Assembly (NCBI GenBank): GCA_017165825.1
Contig: CM029378.1
Coordinates: 20,902,282-20,966,281, forward strand
Origin: Hepsetus odoe
Taxonomy: Eukaryota; Chordata; Actinopteri; Characiformes; Hepsetidae
DNA: 64,000 nucleotides
Reading direction: 5' to 3'
The translations under genes and the position numbers were made by a program. Numbering within the stretch: the first letter of the stretch is position 1; each line of letters begins with the position of its first letter. Shown here in pieces: positions 13,821-27,630 of the stretch. The notes beneath the pieces are model-generated. The model was not told the origin of the DNA. It ran no database searches and worked only from the letters and a program-made list of their open reading frames with translations.

Positions 13821-16800
13821 TAGGAGGGAGCCTGTATTTTCCCCATCATATGAGAATTTTCAAGGTTAATTATGTGCATTATGTAATGTGAAAGTGGAAT
13901 TATGTAAAAATGAAATGTGGACCACTATGGTCATAAAAGAGAGTAAAAAAAAGAAAGACAGTCTGCTTGACTGACATTCTCCAACACTTCATAAATGGAA
14001 TGAAAGAATGAATTTATACTTCAACAGACTAAGTTTAATCTCTTAGAAAAGTCAGTTGGCAAGTACAGTGCTTGCCACACCATCTTTAAGTTTGCCATTT
14101 TGAACCTTGATTTTTTGGCCACTTGACTTGATGACAGAGGATATCTAACCTTTGACAAAGCTTTGTCACTTTAGCTTTCTCCATCTTCCTTCTCGCTCCA
14201 CACTTGTAAAAGATCAAATGCTATCTGCATCCGTCACCTGCGCTGGGAATCTACAACCTCTTCCATCCATCAGCATGTCCCTCTCTGTGGGCATGGCGAT
14301 GGCCCAGGCCGGATCAGGCCTCGGGGAGCATCGACTGAAGGATGTGTGGCATTGTTGACGTCGGATGAAGTGTGTGTGCGTTCTTGTGATGGGAGGGGGT
14401 TGGTGTATGTGCTCAAGTTGAGAGGCAGTGCAATCAAACAAGTCTCAGCTTTGCTCGGGCGGTTTTTCTGATGTCTGCGGTTTAGACAGGGCGTTACACA
14501 ATGTTCACAAGAACTTTGAGGAGAGAAGGAAAAAAAACACAAGAAAGAAAAGAAGAAGGATTTGGCATGTGTCAACAAGCATACCTGTTACCGTCGAGAG
14601 AAAGGCCTAAAGGCATGCTGGGAGTTTCTCATGAGTGGGACAACTGGAGAGCAGACAGCAAGCCTGCAAAAGGTCCGCCTCACCTGAGCCACATAGGCTT
14701 ACAGTGGCGTCAGCCAACAACACCTTCATATTGTTCTTTCCTCTTTTATTTATTTATTTATTTTTGCCCTAGTGTGTGTGTGTGGGCAGCCACTCATGGT
14801 GGCTTTCTTCAGGCAGCCTTGTTTTTCTCCTGAGTTTGTGGGTGGTGGTAAAAAATCCCATGTGAATACTCAATACACGTCAGTAGATATACATAATGAA
14901 GCTGGAACAAATGCCTCTCGCCCTCACAACAACCTGAATGAAGCTGGATTAAGTCTCAGACAGCTCCTACAGGGCAAAATTGGTGTTTAAAAGCATTATT
15001 TGAAATCACAGACATTCCACTAAATTCAAGTTCAAGTCGATAATATGAAACCTGTTCTGTGAATTCTTTTCATATATTGATTTAAATGCCATATGGGGTC
15101 TGAAGGCACATAAAGAATTATAGCTGTAATAGCTGTATTTATGTCACAGTCATAAAAAAACATGTGTTATTAATTTTAAAGCTTTTAAAATATATATACA
15201 TATATACAATATATACATTTTTCCACCCAAAGTCCTGCAAGGATGGATTTTTTATCCCGTATTGTCTATTTTTGTTTTTTTTAAGATTTTTTAAGAAAGA
15301 TTTTGCATGACTTTGTTTCATAACACTCACCAGCAAGCTTTTCAAATATATGTTGTGCAAAAAAAGAAGAACAGGAAAATGCTGCACATGAGGGAGTGAA
15401 ACCTGTACATTCCTCCTGTTCGGGTGGTTCCCTTCTTCACGTGACAGCACTTATTGCCGTGATACTTATCTGACCAATAAAAAAAGGAAATGGCAATAGT
15501 TGAAATGGGCGTACAACAATTGGGTTGGGGGGGGGTGGCTTGAGCAATACATAGCTTTAGGTTATAAACCGCGTTTACCAATTGTGTCATTTGCCTCACA
15601 AAAGCTGTAATTATGTTGTAATTGCTTTGCTGTAAGGTGTTAATAATTTACAATAACCTGTGTTTTCCCTCATGTTCATGAATGTAATGGATGACTCCAT
15701 TAAGGTAAGCCCTAATTGTGGAGAGCTGATATGACAATTAAGATAAGCTGGATAAGCAGGAGACCTCAGCTCAGTGTTGTTGTGATAGAGCAGGTTATTC
15801 AAAAGGTGAGCCAGCAAAGCAACTTTTATAGTACACATCAAAAATAAGAATAAGTACATTTGAAGTGATCAATTTAAGCAAAAAGTCTCTCTGTTCTGGT
15901 TACTATGCTTTGAATTTTCACACAAAATATATTGTTGAGCTTAATAAAATGGCTCCTTTAGGTCTGTCCTAATATCCCCTACAATATAGTTCATTTATGC
16001 CCCTAATTTCCAACAGAATATCAGTGCTCTACTTTGGAATTCAAAGGCTTAGATTTAGGCTTGGGTTTGTGAAATGGACCATTGCAGGGAGCTCCAGTCA
16101 GGGTTCTGAAATAAAATCTTACTGACAAAAATATTTTGGCTTTTTGCATGTGAAGCTTTTTTGTGTAATGATTCCTGTTATTTAGATTTATGTATCTATG
16201 TCATACAAATTAAGATTTTTTCACTTGGTTGCTGAGGTGGATAGATCTTTTCAATTGGTCAAGCAGCTTTATTAAAGTCAGACGTCTCTTAACATGCAAG
16301 CTTGTGCTCAGGACAAGAAATCAATCATTTTGTAGGACGAACATTAGTATTACTGGTTATCTGTTTCTTATGTGCTGAAACATGGCATAGATGGGCATCT
16401 CTACACCAAAGTCTTTTCACATAAACAACAGTTCCACATGGCTCACCACCTGTAAAACATGAGGAGGGTGGTGTGGAATTAAGCATTTAATTACTGTATG
16501 GAATCAATGGTGTGTGTATCCATACCCATTTCAATTTACAATTCCTCTTTGTTCCAGGTTACAGATACAAAGTAAACTTTGACACTGGAACCTTGGCTTC
16601 AGCCACTATGAAAGGCGATCAAGAGAACAGCACATGGGCAAAATAACTGATCTTTCATTCCACTTTAATCAGTAGATCTATTACTTGTTGTTTTTCCCTT
16701 TAAACTGTTTTTAGGAAACCAAGAGTGGGTTTCAGGAACATTTTGTCAAATACAACATGAATTTTTCTCATTATGATTCTAACAAAATGTAATATTTGTG

Positions 16801-16834
16801 TGTCTGTGTGTCTTGTCAAGATATATATATGCTG
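13821..16834. other. Gene-free
   Basis: No supported gene. 14150-14700 is more mixed in base composition and could hold conserved non-coding DNA; nothing definite is visible. Confidence 0.55.
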
Positions 16835-16942
16835 CAGTCCATCCCAGCTCACACAGGGCAAAGGACGGGGACACACCCTGGACAGGTCAGCAGCCTATCG
16901 CAGGGAGGAGCGAACTGACGGGGATGGCAAGGGTACCTCAGG
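16835..16942 (-). mobile_element. Type II SINE, fragment
   Basis: Minus-strand tail (CATCCCAGCTCACACAGGGC, GACAGGTCAGCAGCC) joined to GGGTACCTCAGG of the body. Confidence 0.7.
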
Positions 16943-16961
16943 TACTCCCATATCACATGAA

Positions 16962-16966
<5 letters not shown>

Positions 16967-17022
<56 letters not shown>
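16967..17022. repeat. TA microsatellite
   Basis: About 28 uninterrupted TA units beside a type II SINE fragment. Confidence 0.9.
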
Positions 17023-17024
<2 letters not shown>

Positions 17025-20000
17025 GAGCCAGTGCAAAACTACTTTGATACATCTGCTGCCCCAAAACACCTGTCCCAGTCTATAAAAAGAATCAGGTGTG
17101 TTGCAGTGGTTGATATTCAGAATGTTTCTTTTTTACCAAAAACAATGCATTGAAATGAGTGGAATGTTAAGTAGTACTTTTGTCATTTCGATAGAAGTAA
17201 TCATAAACTGAATGTTGCAATTTTGCATCAGAGGGTCTCTGAGGGTTAACCAAGTGTAAACAGAACTGCCTCTGAACTATTCGCCTCTGTTGAACTGCTT
17301 GTAGTGGTCCACTGTCATCCTGTAATCATGAGACAATGTATGCATGGCCAGGCCTTCCCAGTGATGCGAGAATACGTGTGTGCAGATTAGTCATGCACAA
17401 GGTGCTCCTATGCAATATTAATAAGCAGCTTGCTGCTCTGCCAAGAAACATAAAGGATTTATATATCCTGTGGCTTTTCAGTAACCTCCTGCCTTAATTA
17501 GAAATGGAGACAAAGTGTACACTGGTAAACATAACTATGACTAAGCCCTCAAGACCACTTCATGACAATTCATCTTCCATTCCAGTCATAGCTTTCTACT
17601 TCGTTTTAATAATTTCTACATCTTATCTCAAGTAAGGTAAGTTTGGCTCAAAGACTACGTCTTCAATGGGTTGACATGACCTTATTTCCAGTTCTAAATT
17701 AACCCACATTAACATCCGGAAGCATTTCCATCCATCCCCTCTGAGTTTGGTTTGCCCTTCTGTGCGGGGTGCTGTCTCAGATTAACTCAGTGTAGCTAAG
17801 AGCACAAATGTAGAGGCATCAGGTCAGAGGTCAAGAGCAACTGAGAGCAGTGTAGGGGTCAGTGTTACGGTGAATTATTGAGTGGGATCATATTGCCCAT
17901 GGTAATGTGTTCCTGCAAGATGGAAAGAAAGCCAACACCAATAATCCTGGCACTTTCTGAGCCTGTTTGCACACATGACAAGTTAGGTTAATATATTTAT
18001 ATTTTTGTATAAGCCTCCCATTTAGGGTTTGTGGGTCTAATTATAATGCACATATACTTGTTGTTCGCTGTTTGCATGCAGGGATATGTAATAAACATGA
18101 CTCTTGAATGATGCCAACAGTAGCAGGAGCACCAGAGTGTTAGCCACAAATCTGCTTTAATAATTCAGAAATCTCTAGGTGTCAGAAACTCCCGCCATAC
18201 TAGTGAGGTATCGTTCCTGCTGCAGCTCCTGTTTCTCCAACATATAATTATGCCTTCGAGACAACACTTACAACATACTTTTATGAGTATCTAATGAGAT
18301 AGCCTGTAGAATGAGTGGGCTGAATGATCCTCCAAAGCACTTTTTAAATAGACATGCTTAGCTTCAGTCATTCTAAGGTAGTCCGTGTGTGTCCTAGATT
18401 GTTGTATTATGAGCTTCTGCATGTTTACAATTAGCAATGAGTGGTACAGTTTAAAGTGGTACAGTTAAACATTACATATCTTTTGCAGAATTGTGGTTTC
18501 ATTTATAGAGGAAAATGTTCAGAAAAATTTGTAATCTTATATCTGAAAGAGAAAACCCTTCTTTTTTCCCCCACATAGCTTCTATAGTTAGAGTTGCCAT
18601 TTCTTAACATGCTAACCATTAGTGGGGCTTGAGTTTCATAATTCAACCAGATTTCAGCTAAAATCCTAATCTTCTAGTTTACATTGTTTATTTAGCAGCA
18701 TTTGCAGATGCCTAGAAATGGTTCCTCTTATTTCTTACATTGCTATGATGCCTGGTGCCCCAAGCCGATCATTCTTCATAAACAATTGTTTAGGGTAATA
18801 GCCAGATTCTATACAAATAGACTGAATGTAAAAATTCTATTGTATCCACTTGGGGGCGATGTTTTCTAAAAGATTTGTGTTTCAGGAGCTGCAGGGCTGT
18901 CCACGTCAACTGGTCAGCTGGAAAGGAAATTCTAAGAGTGGGAAGAATGCAGAGTAGAATCGTTTTACAGCACAAAACATCCCTAAATACTAAAATGGTT
19001 TCTATTATTGTAATGTAATCAATCAGCTAATGATGGAGAGAAAGAGGGTCCCATGCCATAACAAAGAAGAACAGTGCAAACAATATCATATCTCACTGTC
19101 CTGTGCTTCCTTTCCAGTGAAGTCATCTTGCCATTGTAACCAGTATTTCACACACTGAATAACCAAAAGTTTATGGTAATCAAGAGAACCACTTGGTGGT
19201 AGTGTTGAGTGTATCTAAAAACTGCCAGTGTAATTGTGTGACCTGGATGTTCAACTCCCTGAATATCACCAATAGGTCATGAAACAAGCAATATTTTTTT
19301 ACTTTTTTTAAAAATTTTTTATTAAGTGCTGCACAATATTGATATCCACCTTCTAAGTAACTAAATTCATTTTTGTTTTTCATTCTGCTTTACGTTTAAC
19401 AAAGGCAGCTAAATGCTCCAAACACCACTGCTGGTCTTCCTGCGCATGCCTCATTGCTTCTTTTGTTTTACTGCAACAAGACAATGCATTGTCCCATTCC
19501 CTTAGCAAGAAGACTTGCCTGTCAGAGATCCACATCTAGTCTTTTGAATCACTGACTGGGATGAGAGGATGAATAACACACCAGAAAAGTCATCCACCTG
19601 AGATAAACGATCAATCAACAGTCCACCAAACTGAAACTCACTGGTGTTGATAGGCTGTCAGCTCTTCTTCAAGGGATGTTGAAAAAGTGATGCCCCATGG
19701 CAGAATACATCATTTGCTTCTCTTCGTCTCTCAATGTCTTTACCACATTCTACATTTAGAATGTAAGTATTGCTTTAGTATGTTTCAATCTATTGTTTTT
19801 TAACACATAACTTTATCAATAAACAGAGTCTTACAACAAATCACCAGAGTAATGATGGCCATAGCTTTGATCACCACTGGCAATTTGTTTTAATGCCTGT
19901 AAGAAAAAAAAACTTGGATTACATGTCTGGTCTGTGTCAGGTCCCAGCTCACAAAAGCCAGTTTGCTCAAGAGAATATATTTCCTCCTCAAGGGCCTTTT

Positions 20001-20398
20001 ATTCCACCTACAAGCTGTAAGGGTCAGAGGTCCCCCACACCTTAGGCCAGTTTCCACAAACAAAAGCTTTATTTTCTCTCTCTAAAGGACCACTTTACTG
20101 TCACAAGGGAGTAAAACAATGGTCAATTCTACACCATCTAGGATCTTTAACACTTGAACCCTTAACCTAAGCAGATCACAGGTCAATAGAGGATGTTTTG
20201 TGGAAATAAAAATAGAATAATACAAACAGATGAATATAAATTGTTGTCAGTTGTTAGTGTCACCATTTACCCTTTTAATATTATTATTATTGTTATTATT
20301 GTTGTTGTTATTACCCAAATAGAAAACAAGAATAGAGAGAATATGTTATTAATAAAATATGATATTGCATTAAAACTGAAAAATAAATTACACCATGA
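17023..20398. other. Gene-free, possible conserved non-coding DNA
   Basis: No coding signal. 17280-17520 is complex, repeat-free sequence with TAATTA- and ATTAATAA-type sites. A stretch near 19470 resembling QQDNA-type transposase wording is too short to call. Confidence 0.5.
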
Positions 20399-20514
<116 letters not shown>

Positions 20515-20599
20515 ATATTATTATTATTTATATTATTTATACTTATTAGAAAAGGAGGGTACAACAGAGTGCAAAATAAATTTCAGGCCTGAATCCGGG

Positions 20600-21030
20600 A
20601 AGTCAGAAAAATGTGTCTAGGGCCAAAGTGAAGTGATTTAAATTTTAAGCTAGCTTTGCTAATGTATATAGGTTGTGTGTTCTATAGGTTTGAGAAATAA
20701 CTGAGAAAGGCTGCATCTCCAATATTCTTTCAACTGTCACTAAAAACTTTCAGTAAAGCAGGAGCAGATGATTGCAGTGTTCTTAAAGGCAACTTGTTAA
20801 CAATGTAGCTTAGTTGTTTTCAATGAAGAGCTATATATTTTAGATGGAGGACCAATAAAAGGGCTTTACAATAATCAAGTTGCTTGAGATAAATCATGCA
20901 TTAATGTTTTTGCATGTTTTTATGAACAAGAGGTACTTTAGCTATGCTTCTAAGGTGGAAAAATGCTTGTGTTGAAGGTCAAATTATAGGTGCATGAAAT
21001 TTAGAAATAGTTATACAGTCCTGCACAAGT
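20600..21030 (+). mobile_element. Possible degraded LINE 3' segment
   Basis: Wording such as GGACCAATAAAAGGGCTTTACAATAATCAAG and CTTCTAAGGTGGAAAAATGC, given here as a run of short matches, resembles a common fish LINE-derived 3' region. No ORF remains. A repeat-library search would settle it. Confidence 0.3.
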
Positions 21031-21605
21031 ACAAGTGAATTAAATAAAGAGACAAAGTGTCTGGCTCTCTGTGTCCTATCCCACCCTGATGAGTTTTTCA
21101 GCTCCACGGTGGGTCTTCAGCTTGTCTGGCATCAAATCAAGGCCAGCAGATGGAAGGCTTTTTTTTGCCCTGCATATTGTTTTGTGTATGAGGTGGTTGG
21201 TCTGTGGAGAGCAAGAGCAGAGGCTTTTGGCTCTGGGAGATTGGCCCCTGGTGAGAGGCAGAGGACATGGAGCACAAAGAGCCCTGGCTCTTGCCTGTTC
21301 AGACACGAGTAGAACAGGTGAGGGAGGTCTCAGTGGCCCAGCAGGGGTCAACCCCAGCCCCCTGACCCCCTCCATGTCTTCCTATCCCAAACATGCTCAA
21401 CCTGGGATGGGAAACAACCGGTTCTCCTTGCTTCCCACCCTTCCTGCTTGATGCTCAGACACATACACGCCCCTAACATTCACAAGGCAACTCCTCTTTG
21501 TCTCAAAAGCAGCTGTATACCTGTTTTAAATCCTAGGAGAGCCGTGAAAGAGCAAAAGAGGTGTATGAACGTGAAGAGTGTAGAAGGGAGGGGGAGTACC
21601 TGACA

Positions 21606-21630
21606 GAGAGAGAGAGAGAGAGAAAGAGAG
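21606..21630. repeat. GA microsatellite
   Basis: GA run with one AAAG interruption. Confidence 0.8.
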
Positions 21631-24600
21631 ATATTTTAAGGCTGCTAGCTGTATATGCCTGCTCACATAACCTCGCAAAGCTGGAGATGTGAATGTGGTT
21701 CAGATAATAGACCTCTGTTCCTCACTCCCAGTATTTGTATTGTTTTTGGCCACCTGTCAGCAAATGCTAGAATACACAGACTCTTGTGTTTCCATGCTCT
21801 AATACAGTTCTGCGTATCTGGAGAATTTCGAATCAGGGTCTGTAATATAACTGCATGAGTCAGAATTGTGTGATCTGTCACCACTTCTGCCAGGATCCAA
21901 AGTCTGTTCTGGCTCATTCGTGCATGAACAGCTGTTAAACAATGCCGTTTTACCACAAGCTCAGATTAGACCTCCAAAAATCACATTCCACACTTATAGC
22001 ACTTATTGTGCTTCTGCATTTTCTCACTTTTTTTGGCTATGCTGCATCTAAGCATTTTAGCAAGCCTTTACCTCTCACTACCTGTTCAATATACACTCAA
22101 CTTTGTGTGAGTCTTAACTTCTGCGGTTGTGCTAACTCCTTTCTCGTTACGGTTCTGTAGATTAGGTCTGGCATCTCATGTGAAAGTTGGAGTTTTTGCT
22201 GTTTTATAGGAGCCTTTTTAAAAAGACTTTTGAGGATTAAAAATGAGGAGCTGCTTGTGGTGTGCTTCTAGCCTTGGGCATGATAGGAACTTTTGCACAT
22301 ACGCTCTCCAGTCACGCAACCCAGAACAACAGGGAGACCTCTCTGCATGTTTTTGTTTACCAAACCACATATTAACAGATACCTTTTGTTTGTAATTTTA
22401 ACTACATACTTTCAGAATGGAAACACTGGTTGATGATAAGGAGCAATAAATCAATTTTATAAATACATCAATCCGATATTTGTTGTCAGCCCTTGCATTG
22501 GGAAAAGATCTTTTGATTTGAGGATGTTTTTTATTACTTATATGAAGTCCTATGGCCAACCACGTGCCACTTGGTAAGCCGGTAACAACCTTTACATGAC
22601 AGCATTATTCAGTATACCTTCAAAATAATGAGCTACCAAACTGGAATTTGTCTTTAACATTTCCTCCCATGCCTGTGAGTCTATTGAAGAGTCCCAGGGC
22701 TGGTTTAGTGCATGTGCTTTAGAAAATGCTTTTTGGCAAACCACTTGCTGAGAGTGTGTGCCAGGTCTAGTTTGAAGAAAAAAAGGAACAGCCTGGAGGG
22801 CATTGCTGAGTGAGTGATGTGAGAGATGTTAACCTGTTCATCGTATGAGTGCCTTGACATGCCATACCATCATAACCCTGCCCGTGTTCACCTTTACTTA
22901 ACCTGGGTCTGCTATGGAGCACTTTGGTACACTTTTGGTTAAGTAAGTTGTTATACCATAAAAAAAAAGCCACAGGACACACTGCCAAAACAGGTTTAAA
23001 AGTTCTTATTGGTAAATCCTCTTTATGTAGAAACAAAATCTTCTCTGTGTCTTTCATCAGTTACACCCACAGAATGATGAAAAAAACAAGAGCTCCAACA
23101 TATGCCAACTGCCCTGGAGGAGCCATGGCACCATAATTGCATCATTTGTGGGCGTTCACTGTTTTTCATGGCATTGAGTCAAAAACCAGTTGTGTATCAT
23201 ATGATGCTACATATGATTTCTTCTGATTTAGACATTACTGTGGCAGGGACATTGATATGCTTGCTTTTAAAGGTGTCATGAGTGGATCCATGCTTAATCC
23301 TTACACCAAATCCTTAAATCCTTTTCCTTCTTGTGCCCTCAATTTGTATGAAAGTGTGAAAAAAGGCCTATGCTTTAATTCTGACCTTAGGATTACCTCT
23401 TATATGCCAATGGTTTGTCAAGGGAGGAGTTACCTAGAAGGATTATGTTTATGAAGAGAATGTGGAAACAGTGGGAACATTGTGGGCCTCAATGTTTAGA
23501 GCAAGTAAAAAGAATAGTACATTTCCTGCACTTGTTAGTTGCAAATTGCAATGACAGTGAACCCGTTTTAGGATTGGCATTACTGCCTCATTAAAGAGTC
23601 TGAAAGAGCCATTAACAGTGTGAGCCAGACCCTGCAGAAGAGGCTTCTGGCAGAAAGACTCAGACTCGTCCCAGCATGCTAAAGCTGTTCCTGGAGTCTT
23701 GTCTTTAACCTCTCTTTATGGAACACATAAAGCCTGTGATAAATAAGTAAGTTAGTTTACTTGTAGACAGTGGCTCATTGGTGATGTCTATCTGCTTCCT
23801 TACAGCAACAGTCTTCTGCAGTCATACTAAGCAGCAATTAGACACTTGGTCTGCAAAGAACTGGCCACAACATGGTTCAAACTGGTCATAACTCTGTAGG
23901 CCCATGGGATACATCCACCTTATCACAGCTTCCATCTAATGACTCTAAGAAGGTAGGGCAGCAGACACCACATCAAATGGCACCCCTCTCCTTCCCCTCT
24001 CTGGTAGTGCAGCAGTTCACGTACAGTGCACAGGAAGTGATTAACTGGGCGAGATCAAAGGAGGTGGACACGATAAACATTCCTCTCCGGGCTTAGCTGC
24101 TCGAGGCTACAGCCCGCTTCCTCTTTTTACAGACTTCCACCAGAGAGCACACATTGTCACCACATGACGGCTGGGATGGGACCTGACCATCTAGTTTATG
24201 TGTTTGTGACGTTGTGTTTGTGTTTGTTTGTGCCTTTGAGGGAGTGATTGTTATGGCTGTAACTGTGCATGTGAAAACAAAGTCAAAAACGATAAGTGGG
24301 GAAAACATATTGGGCAGCTGAGGAAAGGGAATGTATCATTTGCATAGTTTGTTTGGCTGTTATAAACACAAACATTGGAGTGGCTACTGTGCAAAATGAA
24401 ATAATGATAAGACCACATTTTTCATTACTGTAATTCCTGGGATACACGCCTGCTTTTAATCAGCCCATTTAGAGCTGTAATACTTAATTGTCGATACAGA
24501 CTGAATTAATTTTCAGCTGTGTGGGCATGTGTGTCATGAGTCAACAGTACAGTACCTGTCCTGGCCACATAATCGAGCTTGTAACATGCAAATTTCACAC

Positions 24601-25100
24601 ATGGTTCTGTTGTTGGTGTATAGCTGGCCTGTTAATGGACTGCCATTGGGAATTTATTATCAGGCCAGCTGCAGGTGTGTATGCAAGTGTGAATACTTGT
24701 GCACTGAGAAAATGCAGGAGGGAAACTCTCCCTCTGGATGAAATAAAGCAGATTGGTGGTAAATATTAGCACAAGTTCTTATTCAGTTGCTAGATATGTC
24801 TCTTTTACCTTTAAATACACCTGCTCATCCTACATTTCTTTCACAATTAATGGTAAAAAAGGGAGTATCTGTCACTTTATTGCAATTACTTTCTCTGTTG
24901 CACTGCTGTGATGATTTGATTGCATTCATTCAAAAGAGTGTTAGCAAGGCCATTTACCGTTTTGGATCCCAAACACAACTCATCCCTAAAGTGTTAATGC
25001 ACCAGCAATATAGTGTATGCAGTGCCACTGCTGGATAGCTTTATACCCATTTAGCTGATTCATGCAATTGGCCACAGTGACTTCAGGCTCATTTGTTGCT

Positions 25101-25180
25101 GTTGAGTGCCATGTTGTCTTGCCAATGCTTTCTGATAGAGGTTGAGTGCCATATTCTGTTGGGAATGCTTTTTTATGGAG
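25101..25180. repeat. Two-copy tandem repeat (40 bp)
   Basis: Both copies begin GTTGAGTGCCAT and include AATGCTTT. They are diverged but exactly in register. Confidence 0.65.
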
Positions 25181-26349
25181 ATTGATACCTGCACAAACAG
25201 TATGTAGAACTATTCACTCCTACACCTTTTGAATCACACACAACCCAAGGGCAACCATGGATTTAATTCTCATTCACACTCAAACAGGGTTTCCACTTCT
25301 TTTCCTTGTTTGTTATTTATAACACATTGTTTGCTATCATACATTGATTTGTATTCTGTATTTTATACACCTCTTGCAGTGTTATTGTTTTGCATTCTTC
25401 TCAAGGTTTCTGCGTTTTTCCTTGCCACTGTCCTTAGATTGCTGTTTCAGAGTTTTCTGTAAAGCTACTTGTTACAATCAGCCCATTTAGTTAGAGTAGC
25501 TAAATTAATTTATTGGAAGGGATGTCTGAATTATTGTATGTCTACTATATATTTAATATAAAATATTATATGTTGTATTCAGTTAGCTCTAGATACTTAG
25601 TCAAATTTAACATTAATATGAAACACTAAGTAAGCCGTATAATAATAAGCCTTTCCATTATTACTTTTGCATGAACTGCAGTCTCTTCTCAAAACTAAAA
25701 TGTTATAAAATCAAAGAATTCATTATTCTGTACATTTCAGTGCATGGGAGATCACAAGGTCCTTAGTGATCTAAAAGAGGCAATTATCTTCATTTGAGCT
25801 CTTAGGAAGAACAAACCTTCCCTTAATAAGCACCATGAGAGTTGCCTTGTTGATTCAGAGAGAGTCCTGTCCATAGACAATGGCCAAGCTGAGTGACGAG
25901 GTCACTCCTTTGCCAGGGGCCTGAAACCCTCCTCTCTGTACCATCAATAATGGAGCTATGCCTGAGTGATCACAGGTGAGGGTTGATTTTGTTGGGGCCA
26001 AATCCAGTCAACCTCTCACCTGAATGTCTTTGACAAAGAGCTACCGTTGGAGGACAGCATCTGTCTGTGTGACTTGCAGCCTAGTGTAAGAACATCACTT
26101 GACCTTTCACATTTTCTTAAATCCTCTTTTGTCCTGTGGCGTTAATCACTAGAAGCCTCCTTGTCTGTAGATGTAAGTGTTGTGTTGTCAATATCAGCTT
26201 CTTAAAAAAGCACTTCTTTTGCCATTTATTGAAATACAGCTCATTCATATTTGGATATTTAATCTCAATTTTAACAAAACTGGGAGATTCAAGTAATATA
26301 ACTAAACAATTCAAACTGAAGAAAAGATTATTTATTACTAAATAAACTG

Positions 26350-27630
26350 GCTAAAAACAGACCTTTATTTTGGTGTGCTCCTGACTGTTGAGGTGAGAGT
26401 GAACATCATGGTCAGATCAAAAAAGCTGTCTGAGGCCTTCAGAAAGATGACTGTGACAGGTTATAAGTGTGGTAAGGGATTTAAAAAGATCTCCAAAGAA
26501 TTTGCAATCAGCCGTTTCACTGTCCAGAAAACAAGTGGAGGACTTCCAAAACAACTGCTAACATGTCCAGGTCTGGTCGTCCAAGCAACTTGACCATGAG
26601 AGCAGACCACAAGAGGCTAAAAGATGTCTCCAAAAACCCTAAAATGTCATCATGGAACCTACAGCAGGCTCTTGCTGCTGTTGATATGAAAGTGTATGCC
26701 TGTACAATCAGATAGAGACTGCACAACTTTAACTTGCATGGGAGGTGTGCAAGGAGGAAACCTTTGCTCTTTAAGAGAAACATCAAGGCCAAACTGAAGT
26801 TTGCCAGAGAGAATGTAGACAAAGACCAGGACTTCTGGAATAATGTTCATTGGACAGATGAGTCTAAAATTGAATTATTTGGACACCAGATCAGAGGACT
26901 TGTCTGGTATAAGCCAAATGCAGCATTCTAGGAAAATAACTTCATACCAACTGTGAAGCATGGAGGTGGTAGTGTCATGGTTAGAGAATGCTTTGCCACT
27001 GCAGAACCTGGCCAGCTCACCATCACAGAATCCAACATGAATTCTATTAGGTATCAGAGGGTGCTTGAGGATGTGAGACCATCTGTAAGAACATTAAAGC
27101 TGAAGCGGAACAGGACCCTGCAACATGACAATGACCCAAAACATACCAGTAAATCCACCAAGGACTGGCTAAAAACTAAGAAGAAATGGAGAGTCCTGGA
27201 GTGGCTGAGTCAAATCCCAGATTTTAATTCCACTAAGATACTGTGGGGTGACTTGAAACAGGCTGTACATTCAATAAACCCCTCAAACATCTCACAGATT
27301 AAAGAATTCTGCATTGAGGAGTGGGGCAAACTCAGACCAATGTCAGAGACTGGTAGATGCTATGAGAAGTGTCTCACTGCGATTATTTCAGCTAAAGGAG
27401 GTAACACCTAGCTATTAGGGGGCAGAGTGTCCTAACTTTTTCTTCAGTTAGAATATACATTTTTGCTGATATCTTTTGTTTAATGAATAAATCAAGGTTT
27501 TGTTGTTTACCTGCAATTAAATCACTTTCTTTTCCAAAGATAAATAAAAACAAGGTTAGACATCAATATGTGAACATGTCTTGATAAAGAACTGAATATT
27601 TAATGGGGTGTCCTAACTTTTGGAGTACCA
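26350..27630 (+). mobile_element. Tc1-like transposon D
   Basis: The right end carries GTGTCCTAACTTTTGGAG, also seen in a variant near 27428 (GTGTCCTAACTTTTTCTT), as in long Tc1 terminal repeats. The left terminal repeat is not clearly recognisable, so that edge is approximate. It encloses a nearly full-length but broken transposase. Confidence 0.7.
26408..27411 (+). pseudogene. Tc1/mariner-family transposase, inactivated
   Basis: DDE transposase, cut-and-paste family, nuclear. It starts MVRSKKLSEAFRKM, followed by a helix-turn-helix-like segment. After a frame change and an in-frame stop (near 26930) the catalytic core follows: HWTDESKIELFG with the first Asp, then QHDNDPKHTSK with the second Asp, then SQIPDFNSTKILWGDLK. 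The family's usual sequence there is PDLNPIENLW, so the third catalytic acid (Glu) is replaced by Lys. With stops, a frameshift and the lost Glu it cannot be active. Confidence 0.8.

Larger units (their letters stand above)
21031..26349. other. Gene-free, candidate regulatory desert
   Basis: No supported exon. 21060-21480, 23580-23700, 23870-24300 and 25730-26100 are complex, repeat-poor blocks of higher GC that could be conserved non-coding elements. This is inference from texture only. Confidence 0.45.

Noticed and set aside
19380..19700. Possible further Tc1 relic (QQDNA-like wording near 19470)
   Set aside because: Only one short motif, with no terminal repeats or second catalytic block. 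Not strong enough to list.
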